The notes under the pieces are model-generated. The model made no database searches, was not told where the DNA came from, and worked only from the letters and a program-made list of their open reading frames with translations. The translations under genes and the position numbers were made by a program. From contig CAKSTO010000006.1 of assembly GCA_934501115.1 (NCBI GenBank), positions 1 to 54,382 of the forward strand: a stretch of 54,382 nucleotides of DNA, given 5' to 3'. This document shows, in pieces, positions 32,591 to 40,357 of this stretch. Numbering within the stretch: position 1 is the first letter of the stretch; each line of letters starts with the position of its first letter. This DNA is from an uncultured Faecalibacterium sp. GTDB lineage: Bacteria > Bacillota > Clostridia > Oscillospirales > Ruminococcaceae.

Positions 32591-33964
32591 ATGCAGCAAT
32601 TTCACCCGCACACATATCAGCAGGCGGGCATTGACGCCATTCTGGAAAAGCCCGGCGTGGCGCTCTGGATGGAGATGGGTCTGGGCAAGACGGTGGTCAC
32701 CCTGACCGCTATCGATCAGCTGATCTACGACCGGCTGGAGATCAGCCGGGTGCTGATCGTAGCCCCGAAGAAGGTCGCAGAAGCCACGTGGCAGGACGAA
32801 GCCGCCAAATGGGAGCACCTGCAGCACCTGCGCATTTCCACCGTGCTGGGCACCGAGAAGCAGCGCAAAGCCGCACTGGAAGCCCCGGCGGATATTTACA
32901 TCATCAACCGCGAGAACGTTCCATGGCTGGTGCACACGCTGGGCCGGAGCTGGAATTTTGACATGGTGGTTCTGGACGAAGCGTCCAGCTTTAAGAACCA
33001 CGCAGCCCAGCGGTTCAAAGCCCTCAAGGCGGTGCGGCCTCGCGTGCACAAGGTGGTGGAGCTGACCGGCACGCCAAGGCCCAACAGCCTGCTCGACCTC
33101 TGGGCCCAGATCTACCTGCTGGATCAGGGTGAGCGTCTGGGCCGGTACATCACCCACTACCGCAAGGACTACTTCTGGCCCACCGAGTACAGCTACGAAC
33201 CCCGGGAGGGTGCCGCAGAAGCGGTGGAGAGCCGCATCCGGGATATCGTCCTGAGCTTCAAAGCCGCCGACCACCTGACCCTGCCGGAGAAGATCATCGA
33301 CGACATCCCCGTGGTGCTGGACAAGCCCGCCAAGGCGGCATACAAGAAGCTGGAAAAGGACTACCTGCTGGATGTGGACGGCGAGACCATCACCGCCCAG
33401 CAGGCGGCAGCCCTGACCGGCAAGCTCCTGCAGCTGTGCAACGGCAGCGTCTACGACGAGGGCGGCACGGTGCATCCGATCCACCGGTGCAAGCTGGATG
33501 CCTTTGATGAGCTGATCGACGCGCTGGACGGCCAGAGAGCCCTCGTGTTTTACGGCTTCCGCTTCGACGAGGAGCAGCTCACCGAAGCCCTGAAAGCCCG
33601 CCACAAGGGCCTCAGATTCGCCGTGCTGCGCTCCGGGCAGGACGCCGCAGACTGGAACGCGGGAAAGCTGGACGTTCTGCTGGCCCAGCCCGCCAGCTGC
33701 GCCTACGGCCTGAACCTCCAGCGGGGCGGCCATCACCTGATCTGGTACAGTCTGCCGTGGAGTCTGGAGCTTTACGCCCAGGGCGAAGCACGGCTCTACC
33801 GGCAGGGCCAGACCCAGAGCGTCATCGTCCACCGGATGATCGTCAAGGGCGGTGCAGACGAAATGGTGGTCAAGGCGCTGAATCGCAAGGACACCGACCA
33901 GAACAGCCTGATGCAGGCAGTAAAGACGCACATCAAGGCAGCGCAGAGAGGAGACAACAAGTGA
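32591..33964 (+). CDS. SNF2-type DEAD/DEAH helicase
   Basis: 457 aa; ACGGAGG upstream. Walker A MEMGLGKT (about residue 29), VVLDEASSFKN as the DExx box (about 128), ELTGTPRPNSLLDLW (motif III), and QGEARLYRQGQTQSV as motif VI (about 400). DNA translocase of the phage replication/recombination module, adjacent to VRR-NUC as in many siphoviruses. The stop overlaps the GTG of the next gene. Confidence 0.94.
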   Translation: MQQFHPHTYQQAGIDAILEKPGVALWMEMGLGKTVVTLTAIDQLIYDRLEISRVLIVAPKKVAEATWQDEAAKWEHLQHLRISTVLGTEKQRKAALEAPADIYIINRENVPWLVHTLGRSWNFDMVVLDEASSFKNHAAQRFKALKAVRPRVHKVVELTGTPRPNSLLDLWAQIYLLDQGERLGRYITHYRKDYFWPTEYSYEPREGAAEAVESRIRDIVLSFKAADHLTLPEKIIDDIPVVLDKPAKAAYKKLEKDYLLDVDGETITAQQAAALTGKLLQLCNGSVYDEGGTVHPIHRCKLDAFDELIDALDGQRALVFYGFRFDEEQLTEALKARHKGLRFAVLRSGQDAADWNAGKLDVLLAQPASCAYGLNLQRGGHHLIWYSLPWSLELYAQGEARLYRQGQTQSVIVHRMIVKGGADEMVVKALNRKDTDQNSLMQAVKTHIKAAQRGDNK

Positions 33965-34170
33965 GCACCCGAGCATTCCGCGGGCTTTCCCGCGCAGAGC
34001 GTCGCGGCTTTATCAACACCATCGAGGACCCGCTGACCCGCCGGGCCTTCGAGATCGTATTCCTCGGCCCGGGCAAGGTCAGCTGGCGAAAGGCAGCGCT
34101 GCTCTACGGCGGCGGCATTTCCCCCGAGACCCTGCGTGTCTGGGTGTGGCAGGAGCTGCAACGCGCATGA
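33961..34170 (+). CDS. Small sigma-region-4-like HTH protein, candidate late activator
   Basis: 69 aa from a GTG overlapping the helicase stop, AGAGGAG upstream. FINTIEDPLTRRAFEIVFL, KVSWRKAALLYGGGISPETL and RVWVWQEL follow the pattern of short phage proteins resembling sigma-factor region 4. It is the last gene of the early/replication operon; the first copy of the unusual promoter motif (34274-34309) starts about 100 bp downstream. It is a good candidate to recognise that motif. The function is inference. Confidence 0.7.
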   Translation: MSTRAFRGLSRAERRGFINTIEDPLTRRAFEIVFLGPGKVSWRKAALLYGGGISPETLRVWVWQELQRA

Positions 34171-34273
34171 GCCGCAGAACGCCGTTGTGAGCGCCGCAGC
34201 AGCGCGGGCAGCAAGTTCCTCACCCAATCCACAAAAACCCGCCACAGAGGCCTGCAGCGGTCGCTGTGCGCAA

Positions 34274-34309
34274 GTCATAACGTTTTCACAGCAAAACCCA
34301 TGCTATGCT
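34274..34309 (+). promoter_or_regulatory. Phage promoter-like motif, copy A
   Basis: GTCATAACGTTTT (34274-34286), 17 bp, TATGCT (34304-34309). An 11-bp inverted repeat AAAACCCATGC (34293-34303) / GCATGGGTTTT (34337-34347) spans from just before the -10 to the start codon of the DUF4417 gene. The remaining gap 34171-34338 holds nothing else. Confidence 0.75.
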
Positions 34310-34338
34310 CTTCTGGATAACACACAGGAGGGTGGAGC

Positions 34339-35013
34339 ATGGGTTTTTCTAACGAGCGGATGAGGACGGGCCAGCTGGTCAACTGGTTTCTGCTGGACGG
34401 CCTCGAGCTGACCCCGGCGGGCAACCCCGTCACCAAGGCCCTGCTGCTGCCCTTTGGGGTCGATCACCTGATCGGTTTCAACGAGCTGCTGACCTGCAAG
34501 CACCCGGAGAATGCAGGCGTGCACTTCTTCCTCGACGATTACCAGTTCGAGCGCTTCTGGCGGCAGCCGCAGCGGTACCTCGATGCACTGGCAAAATGCC
34601 CGCTGGTGCTCGGCCCGGACTTCTCGCTTTACACCGACTTCCCCGCGCCCATCCAGCACTGGAACCACTACCGGAACCAGCTGCTGACCGCATGGCTTCA
34701 GCACAACGGCGTCTGCGCCATTCCCACCGCAAGCTGGTCGGACGAGGACAGCTTCTGCTGGTGCTTCGACGGCATCAGCAAAGGCGGCGCGGTGGCCGTG
34801 AGCACGGTGGGCTGTCTCGTCCACAAAGATGCATCCGAGGGCCTGCTGGACGGCCTGAAAGAGTTGATCCGGCAGACCGAGCCATCCGAGATTCTGGTCT
34901 ACGGCAAAACGCCGCCTGCAATGGCAGCACTGCTGCGGGAGCACAGCATCCCGTGGCAGGCATTCCCGCACAACATGGCGGCCCGCGTGAGGGCCGGAGA
35001 GGAGGCGCAGTGA
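34339..35013 (+). CDS. DUF4417 phage protein
   Basis: 224 aa, AGGAGGGTGG upstream. HFFLDDYQFERFWRQPQRY, GPDFSLYTDFPAPIQHWN, IPTASWSDEDSFCWCFDG, AVSTVGC and EILVYGKTPP match the DUF4417 family over its whole length. The fold is thought to be TIM-barrel-like, function unknown. First gene behind promoter motif A; it overlaps the ADP-ribosyltransferase-like gene (TGATG). Confidence 0.9.
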   Translation: MGFSNERMRTGQLVNWFLLDGLELTPAGNPVTKALLLPFGVDHLIGFNELLTCKHPENAGVHFFLDDYQFERFWRQPQRYLDALAKCPLVLGPDFSLYTDFPAPIQHWNHYRNQLLTAWLQHNGVCAIPTASWSDEDSFCWCFDGISKGGAVAVSTVGCLVHKDASEGLLDGLKELIRQTEPSEILVYGKTPPAMAALLREHSIPWQAFPHNMAARVRAGEEAQ

Positions 35014-35831
35014 TGGGCGGCAGAGGCAGCAGCATGAGAGGCTCCCAGGGCATGGGAGGCGGCGCAGGAGCGCCCGCAGCAGCCGCACAGGTGATGCCAG
35101 CAGTTCAGGCGGCACCTGCTGTTCAGGCAGTGCCCCAGCAGGCAGGCCCGCCCACCGGCGCAAACGGCTTCGGCCATCTGACCCCGCAGCAGGTCTCCGC
35201 GATGGAGAGCGCCGCACAGCGGCAGATGATGCGCGACCCGGCGCTGGCCGCAGGAGTGACCGACTACATCAACCCGGTCATGCAGAGCAACGGCAAGGCC
35301 CTGAGCCAGAACGCCAACTGGGCAGCAGCTACCGGTCAACCCCTGACCAAGCGGCAGCAGCAGATGCTGGATGCGGTGGACAAGCTGGCCAAGCCCATCG
35401 GGCAGGAAACCACCCTGTACCGTGCCGACCACCCGGACTTTCTGGAGCGCCACTGCGGCCTTCCCAGCAATTACAGCAGCATGAGCGACAGTCAGCTGCG
35501 CAAATTGCTGGTAGGCAGCACATGGCAGAATTCCAGTCTCGAATCCACGGCGTATGACAGCCGGAACAACCCCTTCTGGCCACAGGCAGGTGGGCGGGGC
35601 ACAGGCGCACATGGGCAGGGAGGTATCCGCTCTGGCAACCGCGAAATTCTGATCCGGTATCACACCGCCAAGAGCGCCCGGGCGGCGTTCATCCAGCCCA
35701 GTCAGTCCGAAGCCGTTCTGGCGGTTGGTACCCATCACAAGATCACCGGCGTGCGCAGCACCCGGCTCGGCCCATCCCGCACCTATCTCAGCGGCAAGAA
35801 GGTTCTTGAGCTGGAAATCGAAGTGTGGTAA
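35013..35831 (+). CDS. ADP-ribosyltransferase-like phage protein with Gly/Met tag
   Basis: 272 aa; the ATG overlaps the DUF4417 stop. The N-terminus MGGRGSSMRGSQGMGGG is followed by an Ala/Pro/Gln linker. From about residue 125 the order of motifs resembles ARTs: TTLYRAD (Arg), SSLESTAYDSR (Ser-Thr), ILIRYHTAKSA, and SQSEAVLAVGTHHKITGV, where the last Glu of an ExE-type motif is kept (QSE). It may modify host proteins or be injected with the virion. The nearly identical tag on the protein at 36168 is striking. Confidence 0.75.
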   Translation: MGGRGSSMRGSQGMGGGAGAPAAAAQVMPAVQAAPAVQAVPQQAGPPTGANGFGHLTPQQVSAMESAAQRQMMRDPALAAGVTDYINPVMQSNGKALSQNANWAAATGQPLTKRQQQMLDAVDKLAKPIGQETTLYRADHPDFLERHCGLPSNYSSMSDSQLRKLLVGSTWQNSSLESTAYDSRNNPFWPQAGGRGTGAHGQGGIRSGNREILIRYHTAKSARAAFIQPSQSEAVLAVGTHHKITGVRSTRLGPSRTYLSGKKVLELEIEVW

Positions 35832-35854
35832 AATCAATCTGGAGGTATTTCGCT

Positions 35855-36097
35855 ATGGCATCTTCGACAAAAAAGCAGGCCCCGACCGGTGGTTTCATCC
35901 AACGCGACACTCCGCCCGTTTCCGCGGGCCCCCGCCACTTCGGGCTGAACATGTTCGCCCCGGACGGCACCCGCCTGACAGATGGTGACGGCAACTGGGT
36001 TGGGCCCATCTCCCGTCTGGCACCCGAGTATCGCAAGTACGTAAAGAAGCCCGCCAGCAAGAAGAAAACCGCCAAGGCGAAACCCAAGAAAAAGTAA
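35855..36097 (+). CDS. Small protein with Lys-rich tail, cassette partner 1
   Basis: 80 aa from the ATG at 35855 (TGGAGG upstream), 23 bp after the ART-like gene. The first part contains FGLNMFAPDGTRLTDGDGNWVGP; the tail (KKPASKKKTAKAKPKKK) is strongly basic, as is that of the partner at 36978. It could bind DNA, RNA or the acidic part of another protein; unknown family. Confidence 0.7.
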   Translation: MASSTKKQAPTGGFIQRDTPPVSAGPRHFGLNMFAPDGTRLTDGDGNWVGPISRLAPEYRKYVKKPASKKKTAKAKPKKK

Positions 36098-36133
36098 TTC
36101 GTAACGTTTTGCCCCTGCTTTTCATGTTACCCT
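36098..36133 (+). promoter_or_regulatory. Phage promoter-like motif, copy B
   Basis: TTCGTAACGTTTT (36098-36110), 17 bp, TACCCT (36128-36133). The 10-bp inverted repeat CCCTTGACCG (36130-36139) / CGGTCAAGGG (36149-36158) overlaps the -10, and its right arm contains the start of the ribosome site GGGAGG of the next gene. Confidence 0.65.
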
Positions 36134-36167
36134 TGACCGAGAAATTCACGGTCAAGGGAGGATTCAC

Positions 36168-36965
36168 ATGGGCGGCAGAGGTGGAAGCATGGGCGGCAGC
36201 CACGGCATGGGTGGAGGCGGCAGCGCAGGCGGGGTGGCAAAGGCCGCCGCACCGGCAGCACCCCAGACCCGCCAGCAGCAGCTGCTGGCACAGATCAAGG
36301 GCAACCCCGCAGCCCTGATGCAGATGAGTGATCAGGATGCGTTGGATACGGTCAAAGCGATTGCAACGCAGTCTATCGCAACCGACCACACCCAGAATGA
36401 CACCTTCTGTCAACGATGGTTGAATGCTACCGGGCTGGCAGACGAAATGCCCGAGGTTCTGGATGACGTAGCTTTCGGCAAGGCCCGCCGCAGAGCAGGC
36501 GCGGATAAGTTGTACCACTGCGATATGCCCTATGATGGCAAGGCTGCGACAGCAGTAAAAACCCTGCGGCAGCTTCAAACAGGCAAAACCGCATTTGCTT
36601 CTTTCGGCACTCACGGAAGCGGCACCTACCTCGATCCTGACGCAGCAGGCAACGTCCGAAATTATGCAGGCTACAATGGCTCTCAGGTCAAGATGTTCCT
36701 GAACAAGAACGCAAAGATTGCAACCTTTTCGGATTTGTTCCAGGCGCAGGCCAATTTCCAGGCAAAACACCCGAAAACCTACAAATACCTTATCAGCAAC
36801 CACACCGGCACCCAATGGGGCGCTAGTGAGTTAAAAACCATCTGGCTGACCAGCTCCGGGTATAACGCCTACGACGCGGGCCGCTACAAAGTGGCGTATA
36901 GCCGCAAAGCCCTGACGATCTGTAAGACGATCAAGGGCAGACAGCAGGTCACCTCGAACTGGTAA
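36168..36965 (+). CDS. Second Gly/Met-tagged phage protein, possible PARP-like ADP-ribosyltransferase
   Basis: 265 aa, GGGAGG 9 bases upstream. It starts MGGRGGSMGGSHGMGGGG, nearly the tag of the protein at 35013. Further on KLYHCDMP, ASFGTHGSGTYLDPDA, NYAGYNGSQVKMF and LNKNAKIATFSDL resemble the His/Tyr core of PARP-like transferases. A conserved Glu was not pinned down. It has its own promoter-like motif and a basic small gene behind it, like the first cassette. The enzyme class is inference. Confidence 0.6.
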   Translation: MGGRGGSMGGSHGMGGGGSAGGVAKAAAPAAPQTRQQQLLAQIKGNPAALMQMSDQDALDTVKAIATQSIATDHTQNDTFCQRWLNATGLADEMPEVLDDVAFGKARRRAGADKLYHCDMPYDGKAATAVKTLRQLQTGKTAFASFGTHGSGTYLDPDAAGNVRNYAGYNGSQVKMFLNKNAKIATFSDLFQAQANFQAKHPKTYKYLISNHTGTQWGASELKTIWLTSSGYNAYDAGRYKVAYSRKALTICKTIKGRQQVTSNW

Positions 36966-36977
36966 AGGAGTTTACAC

Positions 36978-37241
36978 ATGAGTGAAAAAGAGATGTTGCA
37001 GCGCCGTTCTTCGGATGAAGCTCTGGCGATGATCGACCGCCGCGAAGCTGAGCTTCGCAAGAAAGCCAAGACCCCCGGCGAAATCCGGGAATGCCGCTCC
37101 GTGGCAGCCATGGAATGGGATGCCCACATCGGATACATCGAGAAGCGCGACCTTCCCAAGGGATGGAAAGACCCCTACGCCAAGCTGGACAAGACCACAA
37201 AGGCCAAGTCCAAGACCACCAAGGCGAAAGCCAAAAAGTAA
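36978..37241 (+). CDS. Small protein with Lys-rich tail, cassette partner 2
   Basis: 87 aa, AAAGGAG upstream, 12 bp after the preceding gene. Helical charged N-terminus (MSEKEMLQRRSSDEALAMID), then GYIEKRDLPKGWKDPYAKLD and the tail KTTKAKSKTTKAKAKK. The tail resembles that of the 80-aa protein at 35855; the bodies differ. Together with its neighbour it forms the second [tagged ART-like + Lys-tailed] pair. Confidence 0.7.
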   Translation: MSEKEMLQRRSSDEALAMIDRREAELRKKAKTPGEIRECRSVAAMEWDAHIGYIEKRDLPKGWKDPYAKLDKTTKAKSKTTKAKAKK

Positions 37242-37289
37242 GTCATAACGTTTTTACCCTAGGCTCTCTGGTACAATTGCCAGAGAGCC
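37242..37289 (+). promoter_or_regulatory. Phage promoter-like motif, copy C, overlapping a terminator hairpin
   Basis: GTCATAACGTTTT (37242-37254), 17 bp, TACAAT (37272-37277). The -10 lies in the loop of a perfect hairpin GGCTCTCTGG (37262-37271) / CCAGAGAGCC (37280-37289) followed by TATTTTTATTT, a typical terminator. Readthrough from upstream would end here while transcripts starting here escape. Confidence 0.75.
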
Positions 37290-37315
37290 TATTTTTATTT
37301 GCCCGGAGGGATTGC

Positions 37316-38581
37316 ATGGAGAGCGTGAAACACCAAATCGAGTACAAACAGCTGGACGAGATCCGCCCCTACGACAACAACCCCCGGCGCAACGACGAGG
37401 CCGCAAAGGCCGTCGCCAACAGCATCAAAGAGTTTGGCTTTCAATCCCCTATCATCGTGGACAGGGACGGCGTGATCATCGCCGGGCACACCCGGTACAA
37501 GGCCGCCCGGCGGCTGAAGCTGCAGGAGGTGCCGGTGATCGTAGCCGCAGAGCTGGACCCGGAAAAGGTCAAGGCCCTGCGTATCGCCGACAACTCCACT
37601 GGCGAGGTTGCCCAGTGGGATCTGCAGCTTCTGGTGCAGGAGCTGACCGGCATCGACTACGACATGACCGACTTCGGCCTGAACCTCCAGATCAAGATCG
37701 ACGAGGAGGTCAAGGAGGACGACTTCACCGCAGAGCCCCCGGAGCGGCCGGTCACCCAGCGGGGTGACATCTGGCTGCTGGGTGACCACCGGGTCATGTG
37801 CGGCGACAGCACCAGCCCGCAGGACGTAGAGCAGCTGCTGGACGGTCAGCTGGCTGATCTGCTGCTCACCGACCCGCCCTACAACGTGAACTATCAGGGC
37901 TCGAACGGCAAGAAGATCGAGAACGACAACATGGCAGAAAGCCAGTTCCGGCAGTTCCTGCTTCAGGCATACAGTCGGGCCTTTGAGGCCTGCCGCACCG
38001 GTGCCAGCGCGTACATTTTCCACGCAGACACGGAGGGTGAGGCCTTCCGGGCCATGTTCCGGGAGGCAGGCTGGGGCCTGCACGGGTGTCTGGTCTGGGT
38101 CAAGAACAGCCTCGTTCTCGGCCACAGCGACTACCAGTGGCAGCACGAACCCTGCCTGTACGGCTGGAAGCCCGGCGCAAACCACTACTTTGTCAACGAC
38201 CGCAGCCAGACCACCGTCATCGACGACGCAAAGCCGGACGACCTGCGGCACATGAAGAAGGATCAGCTGCTGGACTGGGCCATCAAGGCGCAGGCGCTGC
38301 TGACCCAGAAGCCCAGCAGCGTGATCCGCTGCGACAAGCCGCCCCGCAACGCCGAGCACCCCACCATGAAGCCGGTGGTGCTGTGCGGCAGGCTCATCAA
38401 GAACAGCTCCCTGCCCGGCCAGACCGTGCTGGACCTGTTCGGAGGCAGCGGCTCTACGCTGATCGCCTGCGAGCAGCTGAGCCGAAAGTGCTACACCATG
38501 GAGTATGACCCGCGCTATGTGGACGTGATCGTCCAGCGCTGGGAGGACTTCACCGGTGAAAAGGCCGTCCGCCTGAAATAA
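37316..38581 (+). CDS. ParB-like nuclease domain fused to N6/N4 DNA methyltransferase
   Basis: 421 aa from the ATG at 37316 (GGAGGG upstream). Residues 1-95 are ParB/Srx-like (IRPYDNNPRRNDEAAKAVAN, IIAGHTRYKAA). The methyltransferase has motif IV TDPPYNVNYQGS (about 185) before motif I LDLFGGSGSTLIACEQL (about 380), the order of beta-class enzymes. HPTMKPVVL is also conserved. Phages use such fusions to modify their DNA against restriction and possibly in packaging. It is the first gene behind promoter motif C, just before the terminase genes. Confidence 0.93.
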   Translation: MESVKHQIEYKQLDEIRPYDNNPRRNDEAAKAVANSIKEFGFQSPIIVDRDGVIIAGHTRYKAARRLKLQEVPVIVAAELDPEKVKALRIADNSTGEVAQWDLQLLVQELTGIDYDMTDFGLNLQIKIDEEVKEDDFTAEPPERPVTQRGDIWLLGDHRVMCGDSTSPQDVEQLLDGQLADLLLTDPPYNVNYQGSNGKKIENDNMAESQFRQFLLQAYSRAFEACRTGASAYIFHADTEGEAFRAMFREAGWGLHGCLVWVKNSLVLGHSDYQWQHEPCLYGWKPGANHYFVNDRSQTTVIDDAKPDDLRHMKKDQLLDWAIKAQALLTQKPSSVIRCDKPPRNAEHPTMKPVVLCGRLIKNSSLPGQTVLDLFGGSGSTLIACEQLSRKCYTMEYDPRYVDVIVQRWEDFTGEKAVRLK

Positions 38582-38590
38582 CCATTCCCC

Positions 38591-38632
38591 GCCGGGGCAG
38601 GTTTTCTACTCCTTTCCCGCCCCGGCATTTTT
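38591..38632 (+). terminator. Terminator after the ParB-methyltransferase gene
   Basis: GCCGGGGC (38591-38598) / GCCCCGGC (38619-38626) and then ATTTTT. It lies 9 bp past the stop. Confidence 0.75.
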
Positions 38633-38639
38633 CATAGCC

Positions 38640-38708
38640 AAAACGGCACGCACACGGGTCATCCTCCGCCCGCAGGGCTCTGGAAGCAGAGCCGGTGCGT
38701 GCCGTTTT
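38640..38708 (+). other. Three-way-junction-like structure upstream of terS (candidate pac/cos or RNA element)
   Basis: A perfect 14-bp closing stem AAAACGGCACGCAC (38640-38653) / GTGCGTGCCGTTTT (38695-38708) encloses two more stems: CGGG (38655-38658)/CCCG (38669-38672) and GGCTCTG (38676-38682)/CAGAGCC (38687-38693, GAAG loop). It ends 8 bases before the ribosome site of the small terminase gene. Confidence 0.7.
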
Positions 38709-38727
38709 CTCATACGGAGGTGAAACC

Positions 38728-39138
38728 TTGGCACGAGAATCCCAAATCAGCAAGTGGAACAGCCCCAGCGGGCTGCTGCGATTGCAGCGGCTGGCGATGC
38801 ACGGTCTGACGCAGGCAGAGATCTGCGAACAGATCGGCGTGCCGGTGCGCACCTTCCGGCGCTGGTGCACGCAGGACCCGAGCATCAAGCAGGCCGTCAG
38901 CGTAGGTGCGGAGGCGGCGCTGGCCAGCGTGGAGAACGCCCTGTTCAAAAAGGCTCAGAGCGGCGATCTGGGCGCGATGTGCTTCTACTTGAAAAACCGA
39001 GACCCGGAGCATTGGAGCGAGCACCCGGAGCTGAGAGGTTACGACGGAAAGGTGGTGTTTGTGGATGACATACCAAAGACGGCAGCCCCCAAACCTGCTG
39101 AAGCAGCAGCTGAAACTAAGCAGTCTGATCATCCCTGA
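38728..39138 (+). CDS. terS: Terminase small subunit
   Basis: 136 aa from a TTG with GGAGGTG 5 bases upstream. The N-terminal helix-turn-helix (MHGLTQAEICEQIGVPVRTF, RRWCTQD) binds the packaging site; DPEHWSEHPEL is typical of PBSX-like small terminases. The gene overlaps terL by 74 bp. It follows the three-way structure, which may be its recognition site. Confidence 0.88.
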   Translation: MARESQISKWNSPSGLLRLQRLAMHGLTQAEICEQIGVPVRTFRRWCTQDPSIKQAVSVGAEAALASVENALFKKAQSGDLGAMCFYLKNRDPEHWSEHPELRGYDGKVVFVDDIPKTAAPKPAEAAAETKQSDHP

Positions 39139-40357
39139 ATACTACGCCGCCCACACCGCCATCTGGTCGGGTGAGTACAACGAGTATCTGGGCGACGGAG
39201 GGCGCGGCAGCCTGAAATCGACGTTTGCCGCCACCGAGGTGGTGCTGCTGGTGATGCGGGTGCCGAACATCCACGCCGTGGTGCTGCGCAAGGTGGGCAA
39301 CACCCTCGCCACCAGCGTCTGGCCGGAGTACAACCGTGTCATTGACCGCATGGGCATCCGGCACCTGTGGAAGCAGACCAAAAAGCCCTATACCCTGACC
39401 TATATTCCCACCGGACAGACCATCCAGTTCTACGGTCTGGACGACCCCGGCAAGCTGAAATCCATCGCGGTGCCGTTCGGTTACTTCGGCGTGATGCACT
39501 TTGAAGAGTTCGACCAGTACGACGGCCCCGAAGAGGTGCGAAACGTGGAACAGTCGGTGTTCCGTGGCGGCCCGTTCAGCTTTTCCTTCAAGACCTTCAA
39601 CTCCCCCGCCATGGACCGCCACTGGGTCAACCGGTACAAGCGGGAGACAAAGCCGAAACAGTTCCGGCACCACACCACCTACCTGACCACCCCGCCCGAG
39701 TGGCTGGGCCCCCGCTTCTTCGACGACGCAGAGACCCTGAAGCAGCGGGACCCGGTGGCCTATGCCCACGAGTATCTGGGCGAGGTGGTGGGCTGCGGCA
39801 CCGCCGTGTTTGAGAATCTGGAGCTGCGGCCCATCACCAGCGAGGAGATTGCAGGGTTCGACCGGCGCTACTATGGTCTGGACTTCGGCTGGTATCCCGA
39901 CCCGAACCATTTCGGCGGCATGAGCTACGACCACGCCCGGCAGACCATCTACATCTACGAGGAACACCGGGCCCAGAAAGAGACCGATGCCCAGCTGGCC
40001 GAGGTTCTCAAACGGCACCTGCACGATGAGATCATCGGCGACAGCGCGGCCAACCGGTCGATCGCTACACTGCGCGATCTGGGTTTCAGCCGCCTGCGGG
40101 GCTGCCGGAAGTACGCCGCCCACGGCGGCACATCCGTCACCGATGGCATGAAGTGGCTGCAGAGCCGCGCAAAGATCGTCATTGACCCCCAGCGCTGCCC
40201 ATGGACGGCCCGGGAGTTTTCAGAGTATGAGTACGCCCTCGACAAAAAGACCGGCGAAGTGATGCCGGGCTTTGTCGATGCGGCAAACCACAGTATCGAC
40301 ATGACCAGATACGCCCTTGAGGACGTCTGGCAAAAGAGAGGTGTACAGAACGCATGA
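39065..40357 (+). CDS. terL: Terminase large subunit (PBSX-type)
   Basis: 430 aa from the ATG at 39065; a GTG two codons earlier is possible. Packaging ATPase: Walker A GGRGSLKST (about residue 45), Walker B VMHFEEFDQY (about 150). The nuclease domain has YYGLDFGWYPDPNHF (Asp, about 280), IIGDSAANRS (Asp) and FVDAANHSIDMTRYAL. It cuts and translocates phage DNA into the head. It overlaps the portal gene by ATGA. Confidence 0.97.
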   Translation: MTYQRRQPPNLLKQQLKLSSLIIPEYYAAHTAIWSGEYNEYLGDGGRGSLKSTFAATEVVLLVMRVPNIHAVVLRKVGNTLATSVWPEYNRVIDRMGIRHLWKQTKKPYTLTYIPTGQTIQFYGLDDPGKLKSIAVPFGYFGVMHFEEFDQYDGPEEVRNVEQSVFRGGPFSFSFKTFNSPAMDRHWVNRYKRETKPKQFRHHTTYLTTPPEWLGPRFFDDAETLKQRDPVAYAHEYLGEVVGCGTAVFENLELRPITSEEIAGFDRRYYGLDFGWYPDPNHFGGMSYDHARQTIYIYEEHRAQKETDAQLAEVLKRHLHDEIIGDSAANRSIATLRDLGFSRLRGCRKYAAHGGTSVTDGMKWLQSRAKIVIDPQRCPWTAREFSEYEYALDKKTGEVMPGFVDAANHSIDMTRYALEDVWQKRGVQNA

